64,000 nt of DNA. Origin: Streptomyces sp. NK15101 (GTDB taxonomy: Bacteria > Actinomycetota > Actinomycetes > Streptomycetales > Streptomycetaceae). The stretch is from positions 22,172 to 86,171 of the forward strand of contig NZ_JAINVG010000030.1 in NCBI RefSeq assembly GCF_020400725.1, given 5' to 3'. Below are positions 8,168-16,143 of the stretch, piece after piece. A program made the translations under genes and the position numbers. Within the stretch, counting starts at the first letter, position 1. Every line of letters starts with the position of its first letter. The notes under the pieces are model-generated. The model had not been told where the DNA came from. It made no database searches and saw nothing but the letters and a program-made list of their open reading frames with translations.

Positions 8168-9328
8168 TTACGGCGCGCTGCGCTGGCCCGGCAGGGCCGG
8201 GCGGCCGGAGGCGTACACGTCCGACTGCGGCTTGCCCGGCTCCAGCGGCCTGCGGAGCCCCGTCGGTCCCTGGGCCGGCACCGCCGGTTCGAGCACCGCC
8301 GTGCCGGCCTCGCCCTGCGGCCGCCGGGCGCGGTAGGCCGCCCGGTAGGCGGCCGGCGAGGAGCCGAGCTGGCGCCGGAAGTGGCCGCGCAGCGCCACCG
8401 GGGAGCGGAAGCCGCACCGGCCCGCGACCTCGTCGACCGAGTAGTCGGAGGTCTCGAGCAGCCGCTGCGCCTGCAGCACCCGCTGGGTGATCAGCCACTG
8501 GAGCGGGGCGGAGCCCGTCAGCGAGCGGAACCGGCGGTCGAAGGTCCGCCGCGACATGTAGGCGCGCGCGGCGAGCGTCTCCACGTCGAACTGCTCGTGA
8601 AGGTGCTCCAGCGCCCAGGCGACGACCTCGGCCAGCGGGTCGGCGCCGATCTCCTCAGGTAAAGACCTGTCGAGGTAGCGCTCCTGACCGCCGCTGCGCC
8701 GCGGCGGGACGACCAGCCGGCGCGCCAGCGCGCCCGCGGCCTCGGTGCCGTGGTCGGTCCGCACGATGTGCAGACACAGATCGATTCCGGCCGCGGTGCC
8801 GGCGGAGGTCAGCACGTCCCCGTCGTCGACGAAGAGCTCCCGCGGGTCCACGTGGACCGACGGATAGCGCTTGGCGAGCGTCGGCGCGTACATCCAGTGC
8901 GTGGTCGCCGGGCGGCCGTCCAGCAGTCCGGCGGCGGCCAGGACGAACGCCCCGGTGCACAGCCCGACGATCCTGGCCCCCTCCTCGTGCGCGCGGCGCA
9001 GCGCTTCGAGCGCCTCCGGCGGCGGCGGCGAGGTGATCGACCGCCAGGCCGGGACGACGACGGTGCCCGCCCGGCCGATGGCCTCCAGGCCGTACGGCGC
9101 GGTCAGTTCGAGCCCGCCGGTGGTGCGCAGCGGGCCCTCCTCGCCGGCGCAGACGAGCAGCCGGTATCGGGGCACCCCGGCGTCCTGCCGGTCGATGCCG
9201 AACACGGAGAGCGGGATGGAGCTCTCGAAGATGGGGCCGCCGCTGAACAGCAGCACCGCGACGACTTCGCGACGGCGGCGCCCGGACAGCTTCCGTGCGA
9301 CCTCCGGTGCGGCGGAGTCCTGGCTCAT
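8168..9328 (-). CDS. adpA: Developmental master regulator AdpA (AraC family, BldH)
   Basis: 386 residues. N-terminal DJ-1/PfpI-like dimerisation domain (about 20-195; VAVLLFSGGPIFESSIPL, IVGLCTGAFVLAAAGLLDG) and C-terminal AraC/XylS DNA-binding domain (about 225-330; VETLAARAYMSRRTFDRRF, SDYSVDEVAGRCGFRS). The sequence matches AdpA of S. griseus and S. coelicolor nearly throughout. It controls hundreds of genes for aerial growth and secondary metabolism. Codon 223, in RSLPEEIG, is TTA (8660-8662), so translation depends on the bldA tRNA. Start ATG follows GAGGGGGG. The tail after residue 345 is variable. Confidence 0.98.
   Translation of the reverse strand: MSQDSAAPEVARKLSGRRRREVVAVLLFSGGPIFESSIPLSVFGIDRQDAGVPRYRLLVCAGEEGPLRTTGGLELTAPYGLEAIGRAGTVVVPAWRSITSPPPPEALEALRRAHEEGARIVGLCTGAFVLAAAGLLDGRPATTHWMYAPTLAKRYPSVHVDPRELFVDDGDVLTSAGTAAGIDLCLHIVRTDHGTEAAGALARRLVVPPRRSGGQERYLDRSLPEEIGADPLAEVVAWALEHLHEQFDVETLAARAYMSRRTFDRRFRSLTGSAPLQWLITQRVLQAQRLLETSDYSVDEVAGRCGFRSPVALRGHFRRQLGSSPAAYRAAYRARRPQGEAGTAVLEPAVPAQGPTGLRRPLEPGKPQSDVYASGRPALPGQRSAP
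8660..8662 (-). promoter_or_regulatory. TTA codon in adpA (bldA-dependent translation)
   Basis: The minus strand reads AGG TCT TTA CCT GAG, encoding R-S-L-P-E between the two AdpA domains. TTA is the codon read only by the developmentally regulated tRNA-Leu(UAA) encoded by bldA. No other in-frame TTA was found in the genes of this window on a manual scan. Confidence 0.93.
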
Positions 9329-9749
9329 GACGCTAAGCCCCCCTCGGTGTTCGCGTCTCCCTGGTCGTGTCGCTCCTGCACGTTTCCCCTCGGTTTTGCA
9401 CGAGACCCCAGTCTTCGGTACCCATGATCGAATCTACTGTGTCCCGTGGCGCCGGCGTGACAAGTTCTCCATCCGGTGGATTGTCGACAAGGCAACTTGG
9501 CGTGAAGCGATCGATCGCGAAGTCTTGCGTCCGACGGCCGCCGGAGGAAGGGGCGGTGCGGCGAACGCCCCCGTACGCGGGGGGTGCGGGCCCCTGGGGC
9601 AGGGCTTCCGCGGCCGTCGGCGCCGGGCTTGGCCAACCGTTCCGCCAAGGACTCGCCGTCGGCTTCAAGTTGGCTGAAAACATATGGGGTCGGGTGTACG
9701 AACCTGTCAACTCGAAGGGGGGCGGAGCCGGCTCCGGGCCCCTCGGAGA
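9329..9749. promoter_or_regulatory. Long upstream region of adpA
   Basis: 421 bp without a credible gene. A -10-like TAGATT on the minus strand (9431-9436) lies about 100 bp before the adpA ATG, without a good -35 at the right distance. The length fits the known multi-input control of adpA. No perfect AdpA consensus (TGGCSNGWWY) was identified by eye. Confidence 0.4.
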
Positions 9750-10121
9750 CTAGTTCCGGCGCCCCGGGCGGACCGTCTCGGCCCGCAGTCCGCGCTCCGA
9801 GCGGCGCAGCAGCAGCCGGCAGGCCGCCGTCACCGAGACGAGCCCGAGCGCGGTCCCGGCGGCCCCGCCGAGCGAGGTGCCGTAGACGACGAGCACCACG
9901 GGGACCAGCGCGCAGCAGAAGACCGCCCAGCGGACGACGTCACCGGCCTGCTCCGCCGCGCCCGCTCCCGCTGCCGTCCCTGCCCCCGTTCCCGTTCCCG
10001 GGTCCGCGCCGGCGCTCGTGGGGAGGGAGGGCGCCCGGCGCCGGGAACGGGGCGAGCCGAGGGCGGGGGCGGAGGCGGGGGCGGCGGAGGTCTGGCCGAC
10101 GGCGGTCGATGGTGCGGGCAC
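9750..10121 (-). CDS. Small membrane protein, conserved next to adpA
   Basis: 123 residues from a GTG at 10119-10121 that follows GCAGGGAGA at a good distance. An Ala/Pro/Gly-rich N-terminus (about 1-58) precedes two hydrophobic stretches, VVRWAVFCCALVPVVLVVYG and GGAAGTALGLVSVTAACRLLL, then a basic C-terminus RRSERGLRAETVRPGRRN. The frame stays open further upstream only because it runs through the 21-bp tandem repeat, which would encode TTD-x-PAV heptads; I prefer the internal start. Function unknown. Confidence 0.65.
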   Translation of the reverse strand: MPAPSTAVGQTSAAPASAPALGSPRSRRRAPSLPTSAGADPGTGTGAGTAAGAGAAEQAGDVVRWAVFCCALVPVVLVVYGTSLGGAAGTALGLVSVTAACRLLLRRSERGLRAETVRPGRRN

Positions 10122-10682
10122 GGGCGGTCTCCCTGCGACGGTGGGGCGGGTCGGTGGTGAAGGCGGGTCGGCTCGGTGGTGACGGTGGGGCGGGTCGGTG
10201 GTGACGGTGAGCCGGTCGGTGAGGGTGGTGGGCCGGGTCGGGTCGGTGGCGACGGTGGTCTGGTCCGTGGTGACGGCGGGCCCGTCCGTGGTGACGGCGG
10301 GTCGGTCCGTGGTGACGGCGGGCCCGTCCGTGGTGACGGCGGGTCGATCCGTGGCGACGGTGGGTGGACCCCGTGGCAACGAGGAGCGGAACGTTCCGGT
10401 CACTCTCGGCGACGTCCGTTTGGCCCCCGTACGGACGCCTGTAGGGCACATCCGGCATTGCCAGATCCCGAACGCCTCGTGCATGCTCCCTGGAACGCCG
10501 CGCGCGAGCGGCGGGCACGTCGGGAGGGGCACGGCGGGCTCTGGGCAGGAGAGGAGTGTCGCCGTACCCTTGGGGGTATGGGCTTGGGAAGATGATTCCC
10601 GGACACAGCTCCGCCGTCACCCGTCGTTCGTCCCCCCTTTTCCCCGTCCCTTCCCACGAGGACCCTCTTCGCCGAGACACCG
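10122..10682. promoter_or_regulatory. Divergent intergenic region with tandem repeat and a CsoR-like palindrome
   Basis: 561 bp without a credible gene. Left part: the 21-bp array. Right part: TACCCTTGGGGGTA at 10565-10578, a palindrome resembling operators of CsoR-type copper sensors (TACCC...GGGTA). It is about 105 bp before the universal stress protein start. No full -35/-10 pair identified. Confidence 0.4.
10149..10367. repeat. 21-bp tandem repeat, intergenic
   Basis: Five units with exact 21-bp period start at 10263, 10284, 10305, 10326 and 10347, each close to TCCGTGGTGACGGCGGG plus a variable four bases. Looser copies (TCGGTGGTGACGGTGGG) with 21-24 bp spacing extend left to about 10149. 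The array lies between the divergent membrane-protein and stress-protein genes. Confidence 0.85.
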
Positions 10683-11204
10683 ATGGCCGGTCACGAATTC
10701 CCCGAACCCGCGGACCGCAAGCGCGTCGCCGATTCCACGGTCGACCCCCTGGCGGTAGAACAGCCACGTCACGCCTGCGACCCGGCCTTCCGGCACGGGG
10801 TGGTCGTCGGCTTCGACGGCTCCACGTCCAGTGAGCGCGCCCTCGCGTACGCCATCGGCATGGCCCGCCGCTCCGGATCGGGCCTGATCATCGTGCACGT
10901 GGCCAACCGGCTGCCCACCACGGTGTGGGCCGGCTGCGAGCCCCCGGTCTTCGTCGACGTGCCGGACCACCGCACCGAGGTCCTCGGGCTGGAGCTGGCC
11001 TGCGCCGACCACCTCTCCGAGGTGCCGTGGATCCTGGTCGAGCGCGGCGGGGACATCTGCCACGAGCTGGAGGAGGTCGGCCGGGAGTACTCGGCCGACG
11101 CGATCGTGGTCGGCTCCACGCACGGGATCGTCGGCCGGATCTTCGGCTCGGTCGCCGGCCGCCTCGCGCGTCGCGCCCAGCGGCCCGTCATCGTCATCCC
11201 GTAA
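10683..11204 (+). CDS. Universal stress protein (UspA family)
   Basis: 173 residues with one Usp domain (about 38-173). The nucleotide-binding pattern is intact: VVVGFDGSTSSERAL at the start of the fold and VVGSTHGIVGRIFGSVAGRLA with the G-x2-G-x9-G-S signature near the end, so it should bind ATP. A 35-residue charged N-terminal extension has no predicted membrane segment. Monocistronic by position. Role likely in stress or dormancy survival; no partner is evident. Confidence 0.9.
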   Translation: MAGHEFPEPADRKRVADSTVDPLAVEQPRHACDPAFRHGVVVGFDGSTSSERALAYAIGMARRSGSGLIIVHVANRLPTTVWAGCEPPVFVDVPDHRTEVLGLELACADHLSEVPWILVERGGDICHELEEVGREYSADAIVVGSTHGIVGRIFGSVAGRLARRAQRPVIVIP

Positions 11205-11378
11205 CGCGCCCGCGGCCCCTTCCGTCCCGTACGACCCGTCAGATCACTCCCTCAACTGCCGTGATCCGGGCATAAATTCGGCCTTCCTCAGGTGAATTGT
11301 GTGCTTGTGAAGGGTACATAAAGGCCACGGAACACAGCAGCTCGCGCAGGACAACTGCACACCTGAAGGGAGCCCGCC

Positions 11379-11942
11379 GTGAACAACGAAGTCGCCGCGG
11401 GAAACACCACCTCCACGCTCGGCCACCTGGCGCTCGGACTGACCCTGCTGGCCTTCGGCCTGGGCGGAACCGGTGTCATCGACAACGTCGCGGCAGCGGA
11501 CGCCGCGGGTCTCGCCACCTGGGTCGGCGGCGTGACGCTCTTCCTCGTCGGACTGCTCGCCCTGCGCGCGGGCGACAAGGGCGAAGGCACGGCGTACGCG
11601 GCGCTCGGCGCCTTCTGGTTCACCTGGGGCAGCGGAGCCGGCGGGCACGCCTCGGCCGACGCCATGGGCCTCTTCCTGCTCCTGTGGGCGCTCCTGGCGC
11701 TCACGCTGACCATGGCCGCCGCGGGCAGCGGGCTCTTCGGGCAGGGCGTGTACGGGCTGCTGTTCGTCGCGCTGCTGCTGCTCGGCATCGGCGCCCTCGC
11801 CGACAACGGCGGCCTCGGGAAGGCGGGCGGCTGGGTCGCCGCCGCCGCGGGCCTGGCCGCCTGGTACGGCGCCACGGCCGCGGTCGCCGGCTGGCCGACG
11901 GCCCTGCGCCGCTCGGCGGGCAGCGCCCCGGCCGCGGGCTGA
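11379..11942 (+). CDS. GPR1/FUN34/YaaH-family transporter (acetate/succinate type)
   Basis: 187 residues from a GTG at 11379 after GAAGGGAG. Six hydrophobic segments fit the six-helix fold of the SatP/YaaH family; STLGHLALGLTLLAFGLGGTG stands where the family signature NPAPLGL-like helix lies, and GAFWFTWG matches the conserved Trp-containing segment. Family members move acetate or succinate with protons. The canonical N-terminal NPA motif is replaced (STLGH), so substrate is uncertain. Followed by a strong terminator. Confidence 0.75.
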   Translation: MNNEVAAGNTTSTLGHLALGLTLLAFGLGGTGVIDNVAAADAAGLATWVGGVTLFLVGLLALRAGDKGEGTAYAALGAFWFTWGSGAGGHASADAMGLFLLLWALLALTLTMAAAGSGLFGQGVYGLLFVALLLLGIGALADNGGLGKAGGWVAAAAGLAAWYGATAAVAGWPTALRRSAGSAPAAG

Positions 11943-11955
11943 GTCCCGGAAGAAA

Positions 11956-11996
11956 GCAGTCCCCCGTGCACGGGAGGTGTGTGCACGGGGGACTGC
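11956..11996 (+). terminator. Terminator of the YaaH-type transporter gene
   Basis: Perfect 16-bp inverted repeat, GCAGTCCCCCGTGCAC (11956-11971) with 11981-11996, 9-base loop, starting 13 bp after the stop. Confidence 0.85.
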
Positions 11997-12034
11997 CAGT
12001 GTCCGGCCGAGGCTCCGGGGGACAGGCCCGGAGG

Positions 12035-12071
12035 GGCGCGGCGCCTGGGGGACAGGCCCGGGCGCCGCGCC
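12035..12071 (-). terminator. Terminator of glmS
   Basis: Perfect 11-bp stem GGCGCGGCGCC (12035-12045 with 12061-12071), beginning 22 bp after the glmS stop. The loop repeats GGGGGACAGGCCCGG seen just upstream at 12017-12031. Confidence 0.7.
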
Positions 12072-12093
12072 TCGGCCGCGACGGCGCGGGGTC

Positions 12094-13911
12094 CTACTCG
12101 ACGGTGACGGACTTCGCCAGGTTGCGCGGCTTGTCGATGTCACGGCCCATGGCGAGCGCCGTGTGGTAGGCGAGGAGCTGGAGCGGGATGCCCATCAGGA
12201 TCGGGTCCAGCTCGTCCTCGTTCTTCGGGACGACGATGGTGTGGTCGGCCTTCGCCTGCGGCTGGTGGGCGACCGCGAGGATGCGGCCGCTGCGGGCCTT
12301 GATCTCCTCCAGGGCGGCGCGGTTCTTCTCCAGCAGGTCGTCGTCGGGGACGATCGCGACGGTCGGCAGGGCCGGCTCGATGAGGGCGAGCGGGCCGTGC
12401 TTCAGCTCGGAGGCCGGGTACGCCTCGGCGTGGATGTAGGAGATCTCCTTCAGCTTGAGGGAGGCCTCCAGGGCGACGGGGTAGCCGCGCACACGGCCGA
12501 TGAACATCATCGACTGGGCGCCGGCGTACTCCGCGGCGATCTCCTTGATCTGCTCCTCGGTCTTGAGGATCTCCTCGATCTGCGAGGGCAGCTTGCGCAG
12601 GCCCTCGATGATCCGCTTGCCGTCGGTGACGGACAGGTCGCGGATGCGGCCCAGGTGCAGGGCGAGCAGCGCGAAGGCGGTGACCGTGTTGGTGAAGCAC
12701 TTGGTGGAGACGACGCAGACCTCGGGGCCGGCGTGGACGTACACGCCGCCGTCGGCCTCGCGGGCGATGGCGGAGCCGACGACGTTGACGACGCCGAGGA
12801 CGCGGGCGCCCTTCCGCTTGAGCTCCTGGACGGCGGCGAGCACGTCGTAGGTCTCACCGGACTGGGAGACGGCGATGTAGAGGGTGTCGGGGTCCACGAC
12901 CGGGTTGCGGTAGCGGAACTCCGAGGCCGGCTCGGCGTCGGCGGGGATGCGGGCCATGGACTCGATGAGCCCGGCGCCGATGAGGCCGGCGTGGTACGAG
13001 GTGCCGCAGCCGAGGATCTTGATGCGGCGGATGGTGCGGGCCTCGCGGGCGTCGAGGTTCAGGCCGCCCAGGTGCACGGTGGAGAAGCGGTCGTCGATCC
13101 GGCCGCGCAGCACGCGGTCGACCGCGTCGGGCTGCTCGGAGATCTCCTTGTGCATGTACGTGTCGTGGCCGCCCATGTCGTAGGAGGCGGCCTCCCACTC
13201 GACGGTCTCGGGGGTGGCCGTGGTGGAGGCGCCGGAGACCGTGTAGGTGCGGAAGTCGTCGGCCTTCAGGGTGGCCATCTCGCCGTCGTTCAGGGTGACG
13301 ACCTGGCGGGTGTGGGCGATCAGGGCGGCGACGTCGGAGGCGACGAGCATCTCCTTCTCGCCGATGCCGAGGATGACCGGGGAGCCGTTGCGGGCCACCA
13401 CGATGCGGTCGTTGAAGTCGGCGTGCATCACGGCGATGCCGTAGGTGCCCTCGATGACCTTGAGGGCCTCGCGGACCTTCTCCTCGAGGGTCTCGGCCTC
13501 GGAGCGGGCGATGAGGTGGGTGATGACCTCGGTGTCCGTCTCGGAGGCGAAGACGACGCCGTCGGCCTCCAGCTTGGCGCGGAGCTCCTGGGCGTTGTCG
13601 ACGATGCCGTTGTGGACGACCGCGACCTTGTTCTCGGGGTCCAGGTGCGGGTGCGAGTTGACGTCGCTCGGGGCGCCGTGCGTGGCCCAGCGGGTGTGGG
13701 CGATGCCGGTGGTGCCGGTGAAGCGCTTGGGGACCTTGGCCTCCAGGTCGCGGACGCGGCCCTTGGCCTTCACGACCTTCAGGCCGGAGGCCTTCGGGCT
13801 GGTGACGACCATGCCGGCCGAGTCGTAGCCCCGGTACTCCAGGCGCGCCAGGCCCTCCAGCAGCAGCGGGGCAACATCGCGCTTACCGATATAACCGACA
13901 ATTCCGCACAT
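12094..13911 (-). CDS. glmS: Glutamine--fructose-6-phosphate aminotransferase (isomerising)
   Basis: 605 residues, full length. Makes glucosamine-6-phosphate, the entry to UDP-GlcNAc. N-terminal class II glutaminase with catalytic Cys after Met (MCGIVGYIG) and TRWATHG; two SIS domains (about 285-420 and 455-590) with GCGTSYHAG, SQSGET and the C-terminal signature DKPRNLAKSVTVE. It lies 37 bp after the 13949-14224 gene on the same strand and is divergent from hexA. In S. coelicolor this position holds the second glmS copy, from memory. No glmS-type ribozyme was seen in the leader. Confidence 0.97.
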   Translation of the reverse strand: MCGIVGYIGKRDVAPLLLEGLARLEYRGYDSAGMVVTSPKASGLKVVKAKGRVRDLEAKVPKRFTGTTGIAHTRWATHGAPSDVNSHPHLDPENKVAVVHNGIVDNAQELRAKLEADGVVFASETDTEVITHLIARSEAETLEEKVREALKVIEGTYGIAVMHADFNDRIVVARNGSPVILGIGEKEMLVASDVAALIAHTRQVVTLNDGEMATLKADDFRTYTVSGASTTATPETVEWEAASYDMGGHDTYMHKEISEQPDAVDRVLRGRIDDRFSTVHLGGLNLDAREARTIRRIKILGCGTSYHAGLIGAGLIESMARIPADAEPASEFRYRNPVVDPDTLYIAVSQSGETYDVLAAVQELKRKGARVLGVVNVVGSAIAREADGGVYVHAGPEVCVVSTKCFTNTVTAFALLALHLGRIRDLSVTDGKRIIEGLRKLPSQIEEILKTEEQIKEIAAEYAGAQSMMFIGRVRGYPVALEASLKLKEISYIHAEAYPASELKHGPLALIEPALPTVAIVPDDDLLEKNRAALEEIKARSGRILAVAHQPQAKADHTIVVPKNEDELDPILMGIPLQLLAYHTALAMGRDIDKPRNLAKSVTVE

Positions 13912-13948
13912 AAAGGTGAAACCCCTCCAGGTTGGTGATGAGTGCTGC

Positions 13949-14224
13949 TCAGCCGTAGACGATGCGGCGCAACTGCCGGAGCGAGAGCTCCGGCGGTGCC
14001 ACCGCCCGGTGCGGGAGCTCCGCCGCGATCCGTTCGAAGATCTCGGCGTTCACGGCGCCGCCGGACTGCAGTTCGCGGTGACGGCGGCGGACGAACTCCT
14101 CGGTCGTCTCGTCGAAGTACGCCAGCACGTCGAGCACCACCCGGGCGGCCTCACCGCGCTGGAGCGCGGTGCTGCGGACCAGGTGGTCGATGAGGTCGTC
14201 GTGCGACGGGCGGCGTTCGAGCAC
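13949..14224 (-). CDS. Conserved small hypothetical protein upstream of glmS
   Basis: About 91 residues if the GTG at 14222-14224 is used (VLERRPSHDDLIDHLVRSTAL); an alternative GTG at 14299 adds 25 residues and has GGGGAAGCGG upstream. The start is undecided. The protein is helical and charged, ending in PELSLRQLRRIVYG, with no signal or membrane segment. The gene probably forms an operon with glmS. Function unknown. Confidence 0.7.
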   Translation of the reverse strand: MLERRPSHDDLIDHLVRSTALQRGEAARVVLDVLAYFDETTEEFVRRRHRELQSGGAVNAEIFERIAAELPHRAVAPPELSLRQLRRIVYG

Positions 14225-14417
14225 CCGTGCATACTGAGGGGTCTCCGGGGCCCTCCGCAAGAATCCTGCCCGAATTCGGGCAGGGCAGCCATGATCCACC
14301 CGCTTCCCCGGACTCTTGGTCCAGACCTTGACCCCGGAGAGGGGCGACGGTACGCAGGGCGACCAAGGGGATATACAGAACGACGGACGTGTCGATCACC
14401 CGAAGGGGAGCCCGCCT

Positions 14418-16055
14418 GTGAGACAGCGCCTGACGATTCCGCGCCTGATCGGACTTCTGCTCCTGTTCGCGACCGCCGGCGTCGGCTGCGGAGAGGCAGC
14501 CGCCGACAAGGGCACCGATGCCAAGACACCCGGCAGGGCCGCCGCCGAACCCGAGGTCCGCCCGCTCGGCCGCATCGTGCCCGTACCCGCCTCCGTCACA
14601 CCAGGGGGCGAGCCCTACACTCTCACCCCCACCACCCGCATCGGCATCGACGAGAACTCCGGCGAGTCCCGGGCCCTCGGTCAGTACCTCGCCGGACTCC
14701 TCCGCCCCGCCACCGGCTTCCCGCTCCCCGTCGTCGACGACCGCGCCGCCGGCCGCGGCATCCGGCTCCGCCTCGACCCCGACGAGACCGGCCTCGGCGA
14801 CGAGGGCTACCGGCTGACCTCCGCACCCGACGGCCTCACCCTCACCGCCCGCGAACCCGCCGGCCTCTTCCGCGGCGTCCAGACCGTCCGCCAGCAGCTC
14901 CCCTCCTCCGTCGAACGGAAGAGCGTCCAGCCGGGCCCCTGGAAGATCGCCGGCGGCACCGTCACCGACACCCCGCGCTACGCCTACCGGGGCGTGATGC
15001 TCGACGTCGCCCGCCACTTCTTCACCGTCGACGAGGTGAAGCGCTTCATCGACCAGGCCGCCCTCTACAAGGTCAACACCCTCCACCTGCACCTCTCCGA
15101 CGACCAGGGCTGGCGCATCGCCGTCGACTCCTGGCCCCGCCTCACCACCCACGGCGGCTCCACCGAGGTCGGCGGCGGCCCCGGCGGCTTCTACACCAAG
15201 GCCCAGTACCGCGAGATCGTGGAGTACGCCGCCTCCCGCTACCAGGAGGTGATCCCCGAGATCGACATGCCCGGCCACACCAACGCGGCCCTCGCCTCCT
15301 ACGCCGAGCTCACCTGCGACGGCGTCGCCCCGCCCCTCTACACCGGCACCAAGGTCGGCTTCAGCTCCCTGTGCGTGCCCCAGCCCGTCACGTACGACTT
15401 CGTCGACGACGTCGTCCGGGAGATCGCCGCCCTCACCCCCGGCCGCTACCTCCACATCGGCGGCGACGAGGCCCACTCCACCAGCCACGCCGACTACGTG
15501 GCCTTCATGGACAAGGTGCAGCCGGTCGTCGCCAAGTACGGCAAGACCGTCGTCGGCTGGCACCAGCTGACCGGTGCCACCCCCGCTGAGGGCGCCCTCG
15601 TCCAGTACTGGGGCCTCGACCGCACCCCCGCGGAGGAGAAGGAACGGGTCGCCGCGGCCGCCCGCAACGGCACGGGCCTGATCCTCTCGCCCGCCGACCG
15701 CACGTACCTCGACATGAAGTACACCAAGGACACCCCGCTCGGCCTCGCCTGGGCCGGCTACGTCGAGGTCCGCAGGTCGTACGACTGGGACCCCGCCACC
15801 TACCTCCCCGGCGCCCCCGAGGACGCCGTCCGGGGCGTCGAGGCCCCGCTGTGGACCGAGACCCTCGACTCCACCGGCGACCTCGACGTCATGGCCTTCC
15901 CGCGCCTCCCGGGCATCGCCGAACTCGGCTGGTCCCCGGCGGCCGCCCACGACTGGGACGCGTACCGCGAGCGCCTCGCCGAACAGGCCCCGAGGTTCGA
16001 CGCCCTCGGCATCACCTGGTACCGCTCCCCGGAGGTGCCCTGGCCGGCGGAGTAG
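14418..16055 (+). CDS. hexA: Secreted beta-N-acetylhexosaminidase, GH20
   Basis: 545 residues from a GTG with AAGGGGAG eight bases upstream. N-terminal signal (RLIGLLLLFATAGVGCG) may be a lipoprotein signal with Cys24, although the lipobox is imperfect. GH20b domain (about 55-195) precedes the barrel (about 197-520). The catalytic Asp-Glu pair is in HIGGDEAHS; other sites include DVARHFF, HLSDDQGWR, DMPGHT and the Trp in VQYWGLD. Releases GlcNAc from chitobiose and related oligomers outside the membrane. Its place beside glmS and near a chitinase suggests chitin use. Confidence 0.95.
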   Translation: MRQRLTIPRLIGLLLLFATAGVGCGEAAADKGTDAKTPGRAAAEPEVRPLGRIVPVPASVTPGGEPYTLTPTTRIGIDENSGESRALGQYLAGLLRPATGFPLPVVDDRAAGRGIRLRLDPDETGLGDEGYRLTSAPDGLTLTAREPAGLFRGVQTVRQQLPSSVERKSVQPGPWKIAGGTVTDTPRYAYRGVMLDVARHFFTVDEVKRFIDQAALYKVNTLHLHLSDDQGWRIAVDSWPRLTTHGGSTEVGGGPGGFYTKAQYREIVEYAASRYQEVIPEIDMPGHTNAALASYAELTCDGVAPPLYTGTKVGFSSLCVPQPVTYDFVDDVVREIAALTPGRYLHIGGDEAHSTSHADYVAFMDKVQPVVAKYGKTVVGWHQLTGATPAEGALVQYWGLDRTPAEEKERVAAAARNGTGLILSPADRTYLDMKYTKDTPLGLAWAGYVEVRRSYDWDPATYLPGAPEDAVRGVEAPLWTETLDSTGDLDVMAFPRLPGIAELGWSPAAAHDWDAYRERLAEQAPRFDALGITWYRSPEVPWPAE

Positions 16056-16079
16056 GGCCGTCGGAAGGCGGCGCAACGG

Positions 16080-16124
16080 GATGCGAGCCCCGCCGGAGGA
16101 CCGTACTCCGGCGGGGCTCGCATC
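16080..16124. terminator. Bidirectional terminator between hexA and desD
   Basis: Perfect 19-bp inverted repeat (16080-16098 with 16106-16124), 7-base loop, placed midway between the convergent stops at 16055 and 16144. Confidence 0.9.
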
Positions 16125-16143
16125 GGTCTCGAGGGCCTGCCCG

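Noticed and set aside
9329..9749. AdpA autoregulatory boxes
   Set aside because: Several TGGC-containing sites exist but none fits the consensus at all positions by eye.
10263..10367. CRISPR array
   Set aside because: Units are contiguous 21-bp tandems with almost no variable spacer.
10122..10532. N-terminal extension of the membrane protein through the 21-bp repeat
   Set aside because: A better start with GCAGGGAGA lies at 10121, and the extension consists mainly of repeat-encoded heptads.
11977..13938. 653-codon open frame antisense to glmS
   Set aside because: Long open antisense frames are usual in DNA this GC-rich; the translated sequence is low-complexity (Gly, Val, Asp, Leu) and glmS itself is certain.
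13912..13948. glmS ribozyme
   Set aside because: The 37-bp gap before glmS is too short and lacks the ribozyme core; such ribozymes are known in Firmicutes.
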